A stretch of 64,000 bases of DNA from JAPULR01 sp963665075. Lineage in GTDB: Bacteria; Chloroflexota; Dehalococcoidia; Lucifugimonadales; GCA-2712585. Positions 49,294 through 59,363 of this stretch are shown here, piece by piece (position 1 is the stretch's first letter; each line of letters starts with the position of its first letter). The stretch lies in contig OY762063.1 of the NCBI GenBank assembly GCA_963665075.1, positions 1,798,001 through 1,862,000 of the forward strand, written 5' to 3'. The notes under the pieces were generated by a model. It was not told where the DNA came from and made no database searches. It saw only the letters and a list, made by a program, of their open reading frames with translations. The translations under genes and the position numbers were made by a program.

Positions 49294-49773
49294 GTGGAAC
49301 GTCACTTCACCGCTACGGGCTACGTGACGCACCGGGGACGGGCGCTGCTCCACTGGCACCCTAAGGTGAAGGCGATGCTGCCTCCGGGAGGGCATATCGA
49401 GGTGGGCGAAGACCCGGTTACCGCCGTGCTGCGGGAGATTCTGGAGGAGACGGGGCTTTCGGCGGAGGTGATGCCCAGGGAGATGCCTGTGGATTTTGGA
49501 TATCCGAGGCAGATTCCGCCGCCGGAGACTATCATGGTGGAGGACATCGACGATCCGGTAGCGGGGCCGCACGAGCACGTGGATATGATCTACTTTTGCA
49601 GGCTGAAGGAGGGGGAAGGAACGGAGGGGCTGCGGTCAGGGTGGGTGTGGGTTTCGGAGGAGACGTTGGCTGAGGGAGAGGCAGTTTCGTTGGACGATGG
49701 GGTGGAGGTCACGCCGCCGGAGGACGTGAGGCAGTTGGGGTTGGCGGCGATTCGGCGGGCCAGCGAGGACTGA
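49294..49773 (+). CDS. Nudix hydrolase
   Basis: A 159-residue hydrolase for nucleoside diphosphate-linked compounds. The Nudix box is PPGGHIEVGEDPVTAVLREI followed by LEETGLSAEV, matching Gx5Ex7REUxEExGU. A GTG at 49294 behind GGGGGTTC gives the normal start ERHFTATGYVTHRGRALL; a TTG at 49264 would overlap the aminotransferase. Substrate cannot be inferred. Confidence 0.88.
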   Translation: MERHFTATGYVTHRGRALLHWHPKVKAMLPPGGHIEVGEDPVTAVLREILEETGLSAEVMPREMPVDFGYPRQIPPPETIMVEDIDDPVAGPHEHVDMIYFCRLKEGEGTEGLRSGWVWVSEETLAEGEAVSLDDGVEVTPPEDVRQLGLAAIRRASED

Positions 49774-49892
49774 CAGACATCGGCTACACAAGCATAAGAT
49801 TTTCAACACCGAAGATGTGGAAAGGCGGGTTTGAAACCCGCTTCCACGCGAAGCACGACGCTTTCAGGCGCGCTGCCAGGCGAACATGTCCT

Positions 49893-50129
49893 TCAAAAGG
49901 CAATGCCAACAGTGACTGCGAGAGCCATGCCAGCCAGAACCGTACCCATCGTCCACTTTAGCATGCGAGCCTCCATCCCGATCATGCGCGTCTCAAACTC
50001 TGCAATCTCAGCCCGCAGTTTCGCTATATGGTCAATCATTTCTGCCCGCAGGTTTGCCACATCCTCCTTGGTCGCAACGGAGTTAAGCTTGCCTTCAATG
50101 TGGCTGACTCTTCGCTCTAACGTCTCCAT
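49893..50129 (-). CDS. Small coiled-coil protein with C-terminal membrane anchor (copy 1)
   Basis: A 78-residue protein: coiled coil METLERRVSHIEGKL, SVATKEDVANLRAEM, IAKLRAEIAEFETRM, then a C-terminal membrane helix WTMGTVLAGMALAVTVGIAF. Such tail-anchored coiled-coil proteins occur widely (DUF1640-like layout) without known function. Start at 50129 follows AAGGAGACTTT. A paralog is encoded 155 bp upstream on the same strand with an almost identical ribosome site. Confidence 0.75.
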   Translation of the reverse strand: METLERRVSHIEGKLNSVATKEDVANLRAEMIDHIAKLRAEIAEFETRMIGMEARMLKWTMGTVLAGMALAVTVGIAF

Positions 50130-50284
50130 AAAGTCTCCTTGTTGGATGGTGGGGGGTTGACCGGGGAATTGTGGGTTAACGCTACCTGCTTCAACCGATG
50201 TTGTCAACGGAAGCGCAACCCGGTTGTGACAGGAGTTGGGGTTGGCGGCGATTCGGCGAGCCGGTGCGACGGATCAGGCTAGGC

Positions 50285-50479
50285 TCAGAGAAGATTTTGC
50301 AGGGCTACGGTCAAACTTGAGGCGATAGCCATTCCGGTCAAGACTGAGCCAACCATCCACTTGATGAGGCGAGTCTCCATTTCCTTGTTTTCCGCGCGCA
50401 TATTTGCCACATCTTCTTTGGTCGCCAAGGAATCAATCTTGCCTTCAATATAGCTGACTCGCTGCTCTAACGTCTCCAT
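50285..50479 (-). CDS. Small coiled-coil protein with C-terminal membrane anchor (copy 2)
   Basis: A 64-residue paralog of the protein at 49893: METLEQRVSYIEGKI, SLATKEDVANMRAENKEME, RLIKWMVGSVLTGMAIASSL. It lacks one 14-residue coiled-coil segment present in copy 1. Start after AAGGAGACATT. Tandem duplication including upstream sequence (GTTAACGCTAC...TTGTCAACGGAAGCGCAACC in both flanks). Confidence 0.75.
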   Translation of the reverse strand: METLEQRVSYIEGKIDSLATKEDVANMRAENKEMETRLIKWMVGSVLTGMAIASSLTVALQNLL

Positions 50480-50678
50480 AATGTCTCCTTCCTGGATAGC
50501 TACGGGTTGGCAAGGAATTACGGGTTAACGCTACTCGCTTGAACCCATATTGTCAACGGAAGCGCAACCACGCTGTGACTAAGAAGCACCCCCATCCTAA
50601 CCTTCCCCCGTCAAGGGGGAAGGGAAAAGAGTCAGGGTGGTTACGCAAAGGTCTCCATCGAGGGGAAGGGGTTTATGG
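50480..50678. repeat. Intergenic MITE-like repeat
   Basis: Holds CACCCCCATCCTAACC, hairpin CTTCCCCCGTCAAGGGGGAAG (about 50602-50622), and the terminal end GGTTACGCAAAGGTCTCC followed by ATCGAGGGGAAGG (about 50639-50669). No gene. Confidence 0.7.
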
Positions 50679-51362
50679 TTACCCATGCTCTACGTGGCGG
50701 CGGAGTTCTTCGAGGAAGTTGGCGGAGGCGCGGCGGAGGACCATGCGGGAGTAGACGGCGCCGATGAAGTGGGAGGCGTTCATGGGGAGAATCAGGCGGG
50801 TACGTTCCGTGACGCGGGTTCCGGTTTCGTGGGGTTCCAGGGTGATGACGCCGACGCTTCGGGTGGTCCTGCCGCGGAACTTGTTGACGGCGTGCTGGAC
50901 GAGCTTGCGGGGAGGGTCTACTTCGTCGACGGTCAGGGCCAGTTCGCCGTGGCGGGAGGAGGAGAGGCTGATGGCGTCGGCGCCCGTGGTGTAGGCGGCT
51001 TCGAGGGTGGTGTCGGGGGCGATGGCGTTGGCGGGTCGCTCCACCGTCAGGGCGATGCCCCAGAGGGAACGGAGGAAGGCGCCGCGTCCGGCCAGAGTCA
51101 GGACGGCGTCGAATACCTTATCCGGCGGAGCGGAGAGGGTGATGGAGCGTCGATGTCCCACCCTTCGCAGCAGGGCGCCGATGAGGAAGACGGCTATCAG
51201 GATGGCGGCGGCGGCCAGGAAGGTTATGAGCAGTCCGATGGCCTGCTGGCCGGCGTATATGCCGACGCCCACGGCCAGGATGCTGCCGCTTATGACTTCC
51301 AGCGACCACCATTGGAGCTCGCCGAGGGGGGTTATCTGCATTGGAGATTCTTGTTCATTCAT
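50679..51362 (-). CDS. Membrane protein with SRPBCC (START-like) domain
   Basis: A 227-residue protein. Two N-terminal membrane helices (VISGSILAVGVGIYAGQQAI and LLITFLAAAAILIAVFLIGA) are followed by a polyketide cyclase/START-like domain: RRSITLSAPPDKVFDAVLTL, LSSSRHGELALTVDEVDPP, TRSVGVITLEPHETGTRV and the long C-terminal helix FIGAVYSRMVLRRASANFLE. The fold binds hydrophobic ligands. Start may be 51362 or the ATG at 51341. Neighbours give no functional clue. Confidence 0.75.
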   Translation of the reverse strand: MNEQESPMQITPLGELQWWSLEVISGSILAVGVGIYAGQQAIGLLITFLAAAAILIAVFLIGALLRRVGHRRSITLSAPPDKVFDAVLTLAGRGAFLRSLWGIALTVERPANAIAPDTTLEAAYTTGADAISLSSSRHGELALTVDEVDPPRKLVQHAVNKFRGRTTRSVGVITLEPHETGTRVTERTRLILPMNASHFIGAVYSRMVLRRASANFLEELRRHVEHG

Positions 51363-51748
51363 GGCAACGGCGCTTTAGAGGGATTCGATTTGGAAAACGA
51401 ATAATGCCTTTCGGGGGGTGATGCAAGCACGGATTCAGGGGAATTCTAGGGCTATTCGTTTCAAAAGAGTGAGGAAACGAATCCCGGATGGGGGAGTTTT
51501 TTCCCTCACCCAAGATGGGCGAGGGCTTTATGTGGAGGTGAGGTTGGTTGTGGAGGGGCTGGTTATTCATGGGGGAATGGTAGCAAGGGCGGGCAATTCG
51601 TGACAAGGGGCAAGATGTCACTTAGCGGGGGATGGGTCCCCGCAGCCGCGAGGACAAGAGGGGCGGGCGAGGTGGGGCGGTTGTTGGGAGCGGGGGGATT
51701 GTGGCATAGTTTGGCGAGCCTGAAATTCGACCGCGCCGGAGGTTTGAC
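51363..51748. other. Intergenic region without recognisable features
   Basis: About 386 bp between the SRPBCC gene and the ABC permease, divergent genes. Short frames exist but show no domain, ribosome site or coding bias. The GGAGGT of the permease gene is at 51738-51743. Confidence 0.6.
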
Positions 51749-52819
51749 TTGGGAAACGCTTTCGCATCGTCCATTGGAGTCTTGCGCCTGAGCCTGTGGG
51801 AGTGGTTCAAGCTGCGGCGGCGGTGGATGCCGTGGATTCTTCTCGCCATTCTGGTCTTGTTTCCACAAATCGGCGCGGTGGGCAGCTACTTCATCTACCG
51901 TGGAGATATTTCAAGCGCCGACTTGGGCGTCGAGTCCACCTACTCCTTTTCGGTGACGGATAATGACGGACAGTTGGTGGAATTCCATTTCACCTGCGAC
52001 GACATTTATGAATTTCAGCCCGAATCGATAGAGTCTCTCCCGCCGGAAACGCGGATGATGGTTTTGGACAGCGTGCAGAGCTTCGAAAGGCAATGCTCCG
52101 GGGAAGGCGGATTGGAGACGAGCGAAAGCCGCGAATTCTTCGTCATGCCGGCCAGCATAGCCAACGGGTTGAGCGCGGCGTCCTTCGTCGGCATCATCGT
52201 AGCGATGGTGCTGGCGGCGTCGATGATAGGCACGGAATATGCTTGGGGAACGCTTCGGACCAACCTGGTCAGCGGGGTGGCGCGGAGGAAATTCCTGGCC
52301 TCGAAGATTCTGACGCTACTGGCCGTGGTCGCAGGAGGGCTGTTGGTTACGGCGTTGATTATGGCGCTGACCAGCCTGCTGTTTACGTTTCTGGTTCGGC
52401 ACGTGGGGGGAGGCTGGACGGAGGGGGATTGGGCCACGGCGTTCATCATGTTCGGCAAGGTTTTCTACGCGCTGGTTCCGTATCTGATGCTGGCGGTGTT
52501 ATTTGCCGTTCTGACCTCCTCAACGGGCGTCGGCACCGCATTGGCGATGGGATATTACATGGTAGAAGCGATTGCGGCGGGCATAATGACGGGGTTGTTC
52601 GACTGGTTTCAGCCTGTGGCGGAATTCCTGCTGGGGCCGAACGTGGCGGCGTGGCTGTCGCACAACGCCGTGGTGCAGGTGACGATAGGAGTCAGCGCGG
52701 ACGCGGACTTGGGGGCGTGGCATAACTTCCTGGTGCTGCTGGCTTACACGGTAGCGTTAGGCGCGGCGGCGTTCTGGCGGTTCCAGCGGAGGGACGTGGC
52801 GGGGGCGAAGGGGGATTGA
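51749..52819 (+). CDS. ABC-2 type transporter permease
   Basis: A 356-residue integral membrane protein. After WEWFKLRRRWMPWILLAIL comes a large extracytoplasmic loop (about 50-130) and then five helices, including MPASIANGLSAASFVGIIVA, MVLAASMIGTEYAWGTLRTN with the VARRKFLASKILTLLAVV coupling helix, and VFYALVPYLMLAVLFAVL. This is the ABC-2 permease pattern. No ATPase gene adjoins it, so the partner is elsewhere. TTG start supported by GGAGGTTTGAC. Confidence 0.85.
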   Translation: MGNAFASSIGVLRLSLWEWFKLRRRWMPWILLAILVLFPQIGAVGSYFIYRGDISSADLGVESTYSFSVTDNDGQLVEFHFTCDDIYEFQPESIESLPPETRMMVLDSVQSFERQCSGEGGLETSESREFFVMPASIANGLSAASFVGIIVAMVLAASMIGTEYAWGTLRTNLVSGVARRKFLASKILTLLAVVAGGLLVTALIMALTSLLFTFLVRHVGGGWTEGDWATAFIMFGKVFYALVPYLMLAVLFAVLTSSTGVGTALAMGYYMVEAIAAGIMTGLFDWFQPVAEFLLGPNVAAWLSHNAVVQVTIGVSADADLGAWHNFLVLLAYTVALGAAAFWRFQRRDVAGAKGD

Positions 52820-52922
52820 GGGGGGTTAACCCCTATCCCAACCTTCCCCCATCGAGGGGGAAGGGGTAAGAGGGGAGGGGATCTCGACCCTTCGACAAGC
52901 TCAGGGTGAGGTGAGGGGAGGG

Positions 52923-53624
52923 TTAGGGGCGGCGTTCGCGGGTTTGGAAGCCGCCGAGGCCGGGGAAGGCGCCGGCTCCTTCGGGGGAGGCGATTATGGC
53001 GGCGGCGTCCAGCTTGCCGGTTTCGGCGTCCTGCTGACCCATTACGGTGACGGACATTCCTTCCTCGAGGTCGGCGAGGTCGCCTGCTGAGAAGACCTGG
53101 ATGGCGGTTTCGTCGCCGATGGCGACTTCGACGGTTCCCTGGGGGGTGTTGATGATGACGACTCCATCGTCGATGGAATCGATGGTGCCGAAGGCTGCGC
53201 CGCCGCCGCCGAGGAATCCGGCGCCACGCCCGAATCCCGGGAAGGCGGGTTGCAGGTCGACGCTTTCGGTGACTTCAGCGTCGTCATCGAGGTCGGCGTC
53301 GGAATCCGTGTCGGTGGAGGCGGTTGGGGTTCGGCCCGGGGGAGTGGGCAGGCCGCGCAGTCCAGCGGCGCCCTGAGCCTGGGCCATCTGCCGAATCGCG
53401 GCGAAGTCAGGGTTGCCGTCTTCGTCCAGAGGAATCTGGTCGGCGAATTGCTGCATGACGGCGGCCTGCCCCGCCTGTTCTCCGGGAAGGGTTAGTTGGG
53501 CCGTGGCGGGGACTTGGCTCTCCGCTCGGTTTTCGCCGACAATCATGCCGCCTACGAAGGCTCCGCCGATGCCGCCTCCGACGAGGATGAAGATGCCGGC
53601 AAGGACCAGGAATGATTTAGTCAT
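52923..53624 (-). CDS. Secreted/anchored protein with DUF5666-like domain
   Basis: A 233-residue protein with an N-terminal membrane anchor (SFLVLAGIFILVGGGIGGAF), a low-complexity linker rich in T, D and S (about 95-125), then FGTIDSIDDGVVIINTPQGT, DETAIQVFSAGDLADLEEG and MSVTVMGQQDAETGKLDAAA, the small beta-barrel pattern of DUF5666. It is 308 bp downstream of the MacB-type permease, on the same strand, and may belong to that export system. Confidence 0.75.
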   Translation of the reverse strand: MTKSFLVLAGIFILVGGGIGGAFVGGMIVGENRAESQVPATAQLTLPGEQAGQAAVMQQFADQIPLDEDGNPDFAAIRQMAQAQGAAGLRGLPTPPGRTPTASTDTDSDADLDDDAEVTESVDLQPAFPGFGRGAGFLGGGGAAFGTIDSIDDGVVIINTPQGTVEVAIGDETAIQVFSAGDLADLEEGMSVTVMGQQDAETGKLDAAAIIASPEGAGAFPGLGGFQTRERRP

Positions 53625-53932
53625 GGGGGTTTATGCTCCTTTTGAGGGGGTGGGAGTGGATTCTTCAATGCGTTCAGAATGACATGGTGGGGGCGTTCGC
53701 TTCCGCTCGACCCTTCGACAGGCTCAGGGTGAGCGGTTGGGGGGTGTTCAGGGTGAGCGAGGGAGTCACCCCCATCCTAACCTTCCCCCGTTGAGGGGGA
53801 AGGGATAAGAGGGACTGGATTCCGGCTTTCGCCGGAATGACGGGTTAGGTCGGGGGGATGGGAGTGGATTCTTCACTGCGTTCAGAATGACATGGTGGGT
53901 GGGTTCAGGATGACATGAGGGGAGGGTTGGGG
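53625..53932. repeat. Repeat-filled gap
   Basis: Includes two GGATTCTTC...GTTCAGAATGACATGGTGGG units (about 53658 and 53867), a TTCGACAGGCTCAGGGTGAGC unit (about 53710), a CTTCCCCCGTTGAGGGGGAAG hairpin (about 53780) and GGATTCCGGCTTTCGCCGGAATGACGGG (about 53817). No gene. Confidence 0.75.
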
Positions 53933-55177
<1,245 letters not shown>

Positions 55178-55864
55178 CTAGCGGGTTCGCTCCGTGGTTT
55201 CGTCGGACACGATTCGGCCGTCCAGCATGGAGATTACGCGGTCGGTGCGGGCGGCTATCTCCGGGGAGTGGGTGACGACAACGACGGTTATACCCTCCTC
55301 CCGGTTGAGGCGGATGAGCATGTCGATAATCTCCTCGCTGGAGCGGCTGTCCAGGTTGCCGGTGGGTTCGTCGGCGAGGAGGATGGCGGGTTCCTTGACG
55401 AGGGCGCGGGCGATGCCGACGCGCTGCTGCTGGCCGCCGGAAAGTTCGGCGGGCTTGTGGCGCATCCGGTCGCCGAGGCCGACGCGCTCCAGGGCTTCCC
55501 GGGCGCGCTGACGCCGGTTGCGGCGTCCCCTGCCGTAGAGGAGAGGCAGTTCCACGTTGGCGAGGGCGCTGAGGCGGGGCAGCAGGTTGTAGGTCTGGAA
55601 GACGAAGCCGACCTTCCGGTTGCGGACGTAGGCCAGCCGGTTGTCGTTCATGGCGCCCACGTCCTGGCCGTCCAAGGAGTAGGAGCCGGAGGTGGGAACG
55701 TCGAGGCAGCCGACGATGTTCATAAGGGTAGACTTGCCGGAGCCGGAGACGCCCATGACGGCGACCATTTCGCCCTCGTCAATGGAGAGGTCCACGCCGT
55801 CGAGGGCGGTGACCTGCACGCTGCCGAGGTTGTAAACCTTGGTTACGCCTTCGAGGGTTATCAT
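55178..55864 (-). CDS. MacB-type ABC transporter ATPase
   Basis: A 228-residue ATPase of the LolD/MacB group. Walker A GVSGSGKSTLMNIVG, Q-loop FVFQTYNLLPRL, signature LSGGQQQRVGIARAL, Walker B ILLADEPTGNLD and switch histidine VVVTHSPEIA are all present. ATG 55864 is spaced well from GCGGAG; an ATG at 55873 is an alternative. The frame stays open upstream only because it runs antisense-like through the adaptor gene. Confidence 0.95.
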   Translation of the reverse strand: MITLEGVTKVYNLGSVQVTALDGVDLSIDEGEMVAVMGVSGSGKSTLMNIVGCLDVPTSGSYSLDGQDVGAMNDNRLAYVRNRKVGFVFQTYNLLPRLSALANVELPLLYGRGRRNRRQRAREALERVGLGDRMRHKPAELSGGQQQRVGIARALVKEPAILLADEPTGNLDSRSSEEIIDMLIRLNREEGITVVVVTHSPEIAARTDRVISMLDGRIVSDETTERTR

Positions 55865-55884
55865 GGTTTGCATCTCCGCAGCCG

Positions 55885-58020
55885 CTAGGGCCTGGGGCCG
55901 CCGCCCTCGAATCTGATCATTCGCGCGCCGCCGCCCGGACCGAAACCGCCGAAATCGAAGCCGGAGGATTCGGGGGCCTGGAACACTACCTGCTCGCCTT
56001 CGACGAGGCCGGATGTGGCGATGACCCAGAAGTCGTCGCTGATTCCGAGGGTCACGGCTCGCTGCTGAATCTTGCCGTCTTCCATGACCTGAACGATGGG
56101 GGAGTCGAAGCGGCCCATGACGGCTTGCAGGGGGATGAGCAGACCCCGCTCCTGCTGGATGACGACTTCCGCTACGGCGCTGAGTCCTTCGATGAGGTTG
56201 AGTTCGGAGGGGACGGTCATGCGGACGCGGGCGGGGTAGGTGACGACGCCCTGCTGGTTGGTGGCGCCCGCGCCGATGGTGGAGACGACGCCGGCGAGGG
56301 TTTCGGCGGGGAGGGCGTCCATGCTGACGACGGCCTGGTCGCCGACCTGAATGGAGAGCACGTCTATTTCGTCGATGATGCCGTCCACCTCCACGTCGAG
56401 GGGATCGACGATTTCGACGATGGCGGCGTTGCGGTTGACTTCGTCGCCCTTCGCCACGGAGACGCTGGCGACGAGGCCGCTCCAAGGGGCGACGATGACG
56501 GCGGATTCCAGCTTGTCCTCGGCGGCTTCGAGGGCCAGTTGGGCGGAAACCAGCTGGCTCTCGCGGAGGGTCAGCTGGAGCCGGTCCGTGGGGTCGAACA
56601 TCGCTTCAAAGTCCTCCTCGGCCTGTATCAGGTTGGCCTGGGCGGACACTATGGCTTGCTTCGCGGCTTCCACGTCTATGGGTTCCGGTCGTTCGACAAG
56701 CTGCTCCTCCAGGTCTTCAATCTTGGCGTTGGCGTCGTACAGGGACTGTTCGGCTAGGGCGATGTTCATTAGCGCAGTCTCAACGTCCAGGGATTCCGGC
56801 TCTTCGAAGAGGTCGCCGAGGGCGGTTTGGGCGTCGGTCAGGGATTGCTCGATGGAGTCAATGTTAGCCTCGGACTTGGCAAGGGCGGATTCGTATTGGG
56901 CTTGTTGGTTGTCGAGGGTGGCGCGGGCTTCGTCAAGCGGCTCCCACGCGCCGTCCAGTTCGCGGCTGACGCAGGTCTGCATGGGGGCGAGAATATCGTC
57001 TTCGCCGCAGACGGGGATGACTGAGTTGATGAAGAAGATGGCCCAGCCCTGTACCGTCAGTTCGCTCCACGGGGTATCCCGGTCTTCCTGGAAGTTTTCG
57101 AATTGGTCTTCCAGAAACGAGCCGGCGTTGGAAGGGGGAGTGAACAGGGTTTCCAGGTCCGTTCCCCAACCGGCGAGCATGGCGTTGGGCGAAAGGAGGG
57201 AGTCTTCCGCGCTGATTTCCGCGCCCAGGTAGCGGATGACATTGGATTTGTAATCGGATAGGGCGTCGTTGACGGCGTTTGTGTCGGCGTCCAGCTTGGC
57301 TTTCCAGTCGTCCTTCAGCAGGTCCTGGTCTTGCAGGGCGTTCTTGAGGGAAACTTCGACGGAGTCTATCTTCGTCTGGGCCTTCACCACGTCGTCGGGG
57401 TCGGCGGAGGCGAGCAGCTTGGTCAGGGCGTCTTCCGCCTTGACCACGTCCAGCCTTGCCTTCTCAACGTCCAGTTCCGCCTTGGAGAATTCGTCGTCCA
57501 GGTCGGGAGGCGTAAGAAGGTCATCGAGGGCGTCCTCGGCGTCCCGGAGGGCTACGAGGGACTTGACGATTTTCTCCTCGGCCAGAACCACGTCGAGGTC
57601 GGTGTGGGGGTTAAGCAGGTCTTCGATTGCTTCCTCGGCGTCCTGAATCTTCACCTCGGCGTCCACGATGTCCTCCTGGAGGGTCGCCAGGGTTTCCAGG
57701 TCGAGGGCGGCGATGACCTGTCCGGCCTCCACGTAGTCGCCCTCTTCGACGCGAAGCTCCTCAACCACGCCGGCGCTGCCGAACTTGAGGGTTTCGCGGG
57801 TGGGAAAGAGGAGGCTGCCGCTGATGGAGACCTGGTTGACCAGGTTGCCTTCGGCGACGGCGACAATCTGCTGGTCTTCCTCCAGGGCGTCGGAGTCTTC
57901 GCGCCCAACCCACAGATAGACGCCGTAGACGGCTGCGGCGGTGGCGAGAAGAAGGAGGACGAGCAGGCTGATTCGCCAGAAGCCCAGTCCTTTGAATACG
58001 TTGATGATTGCGTCTCCCAA
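55885..58020 (-). CDS. HlyD/MacA-type membrane fusion (adaptor) protein with long coiled coil
   Basis: A 711-residue adaptor. One N-terminal membrane helix (WRISLLVLLLLATAAAVYGV), a biotinyl-lipoyl half (LRVEEGDYVEAGQVIAALD), then an unusually long acidic coiled-coil region (about 110-470) built of repeats such as KARLDVVKAEDALTKLL and ALMNIALAEQSLYDANAKIE, the second lipoyl half (ESAVIVAPWSGLVASVSVAK GDEV region) and beta-barrel domains. Typical MacA is near 370 residues. TTG start follows AGGAGCAGCCCA. First gene of the export operon. Confidence 0.88.
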   Translation of the reverse strand: MGDAIINVFKGLGFWRISLLVLLLLATAAAVYGVYLWVGREDSDALEEDQQIVAVAEGNLVNQVSISGSLLFPTRETLKFGSAGVVEELRVEEGDYVEAGQVIAALDLETLATLQEDIVDAEVKIQDAEEAIEDLLNPHTDLDVVLAEEKIVKSLVALRDAEDALDDLLTPPDLDDEFSKAELDVEKARLDVVKAEDALTKLLASADPDDVVKAQTKIDSVEVSLKNALQDQDLLKDDWKAKLDADTNAVNDALSDYKSNVIRYLGAEISAEDSLLSPNAMLAGWGTDLETLFTPPSNAGSFLEDQFENFQEDRDTPWSELTVQGWAIFFINSVIPVCGEDDILAPMQTCVSRELDGAWEPLDEARATLDNQQAQYESALAKSEANIDSIEQSLTDAQTALGDLFEEPESLDVETALMNIALAEQSLYDANAKIEDLEEQLVERPEPIDVEAAKQAIVSAQANLIQAEEDFEAMFDPTDRLQLTLRESQLVSAQLALEAAEDKLESAVIVAPWSGLVASVSVAKGDEVNRNAAIVEIVDPLDVEVDGIIDEIDVLSIQVGDQAVVSMDALPAETLAGVVSTIGAGATNQQGVVTYPARVRMTVPSELNLIEGLSAVAEVVIQQERGLLIPLQAVMGRFDSPIVQVMEDGKIQQRAVTLGISDDFWVIATSGLVEGEQVVFQAPESSGFDFGGFGPGGGARMIRFEGGGPRP

Positions 58021-58214
58021 TGGGCTGCTCCTGTTGAGGTTTAGACGTTCGGCTTGAGTGTCGATGAAGATTATAGACCATTCGCTGACTTGCGGCAGGG
58101 CGGGCGCGGGGACTTCAATCGATAATACGCAAGAAGATGGAGCGTCGTTCCGTAGTCGTCCGAATTATTATGGATGACACTTGCTAAGGAATTGTGAAGA
58201 CGGGGCGACCGATG

Positions 58215-58877
58215 CTACGAATCTTCGCGAATCCAGCCGTAGAAGAAGGCGGCGACGGCGGCTCCGGCTACGGGGCCTACGACGTAGATCCACTGGCTGG
58301 TCCACATCCAGCCGACGAGGGCGGGGCTGAGGGAGCGGGCGGGGTTCATGGAGGCGCCGGAGAGGGGGCCGGCGAAGATGATTTCCAGTCCGACAGTGGC
58401 GCCGATGGCGATGGCGGCGAGGTTGCCCTGGGACTTGGCGTCGGTGGCGACGGCGATGATGACCAGCATGAGGAGGAAGGCCAGAAGCACTTCCAAGCCG
58501 AGGGCTTGGGAAGCGCCGACGCCGGGCAGGTTCGCGCCCTGGTGGGCCACGCTGCCGAGCAGGGCAAGGAGGACGGCGCTGGCGAGGATTCCGCCGGCGA
58601 GTTGGGCGGTTACGTAGGCGGGGACGGCGCGCCAGGGGAAGTGGCCACCGATGGCGAAGCCGATGGTGACGGCGGGGTTGATGTGGGCGCCGGAGACGTG
58701 GCCGAGGGCGAAGATGATGACGGTGACGGCGAGGCCGGTGGAGAGTCCGATGCCGAGGTGGGTGACCTGTCCGCCGGAGAGTTCGTCGGCCATGATGGTG
58801 CCGGTGGCGACGAACACCAGCAGGAATGTGCCGATGAATTCGGCGGCCAAGGGTTTGAAGGGGAAGGCTTTCGGCAT
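58215..58877 (-). CDS. MIP-family channel (aquaporin/glycerol facilitator)
   Basis: A 220-residue six-helix channel. Both pore motifs are present: SGAHINPAVTIGF and SGASMNPARSLSPAL. The start FKPLAAEFIGTFLLVFVATG is characteristic. The ar/R arginine follows the second NPA, and the residues nearby suggest the water-selective (AqpZ-like) group, although glycerol cannot be ruled out. Start ATG at 58877. Followed upstream by tRNA-Gln on the same strand. Confidence 0.93.
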   Translation of the reverse strand: MPKAFPFKPLAAEFIGTFLLVFVATGTIMADELSGGQVTHLGIGLSTGLAVTVIIFALGHVSGAHINPAVTIGFAIGGHFPWRAVPAYVTAQLAGGILASAVLLALLGSVAHQGANLPGVGASQALGLEVLLAFLLMLVIIAVATDAKSQGNLAAIAIGATVGLEIIFAGPLSGASMNPARSLSPALVGWMWTSQWIYVVGPVAGAAVAAFFYGWIREDS

Positions 58878-58900
58878 GTTGTCGGGAGGTTGATGGAAAG

Positions 58901-58971
58901 CTGCCCGGCCTGGATTCGAACCAGGGTCAGCGACTCCAAAGGCCGCTGTGCTACCACTGCACCACCGGGCA
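58901..58971 (-). tRNA. tRNA-Gln (anticodon TTG)
   Basis: On the minus strand: acceptor TGCCCGG pairs with CCGGGCA, D-arm GTGC-AGTGGTAG-CAC, anticodon stem GCGGC/GTCGC with loop CTTTGGA giving anticodon TTG, and T-arm CCTGG-TTCGAAT-CCAGG. Discriminator base is G, and CCA is not encoded. It lies 23 bp upstream of the aquaporin gene in the same orientation. Confidence 0.95.
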
Positions 58972-59363
58972 TTGGTTTGGGATGGGGCGAAACCCCACGG
59001 GTTAAATTATGCCACAGGAAGGGAATGCTTGCAGGGGATGAGATTCTTTGCCGTCGCTCAGAATGACGGAGGAGATGGCGGGAATGTGTGCAGGGGGAGT
59101 TCACCCCCATCTCAATCTTCCCCCGTCAAAGGGGAAGAGGTTTTTAGGAGCCAATGAAGGGGTTATGCAAAGGTCTCCATCAAGGGGAAGAGATGGATTC
59201 CCGCCTTCGCGGGAATGACGGAAGGCTAGACGCTAGACCTTTCCACAGGCCCCTCGACAGGCTCAGGGTGAGCGGGGCGGTCGGCGGCGGGATTGTAGGG
59301 GCGACCGGCCGGTCGCCCCTACGGAGATTGTGCGTTTGGGTGAGCGGAGGATTAGGGTGTGGG
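58972..59363. repeat. Repeat-rich intergenic region
   Basis: Carries a CGCTCAGAATGACGG unit (about 59054), a MITE-like segment CACCCCCATCTCAATC with CTTCCCCCGTCAAAGGGGAAG, terminal end GTTATGCAAAGGTCTCC followed by ATCAAGGGG (about 59161-59186), GGATTCCCGCCTTCGCGGGAATGACGG, a TCGACAGGCTCAGGGTGAGC unit, and the perfect 28-bp palindrome at 59295-59322. No gene. Confidence 0.75.

Noticed and set aside
55865..56485. Upstream extension of the MacB ATPase frame
   Set aside because: Arg/Pro-rich translation overlapping the adaptor gene; the ATPase domain begins at 55864.
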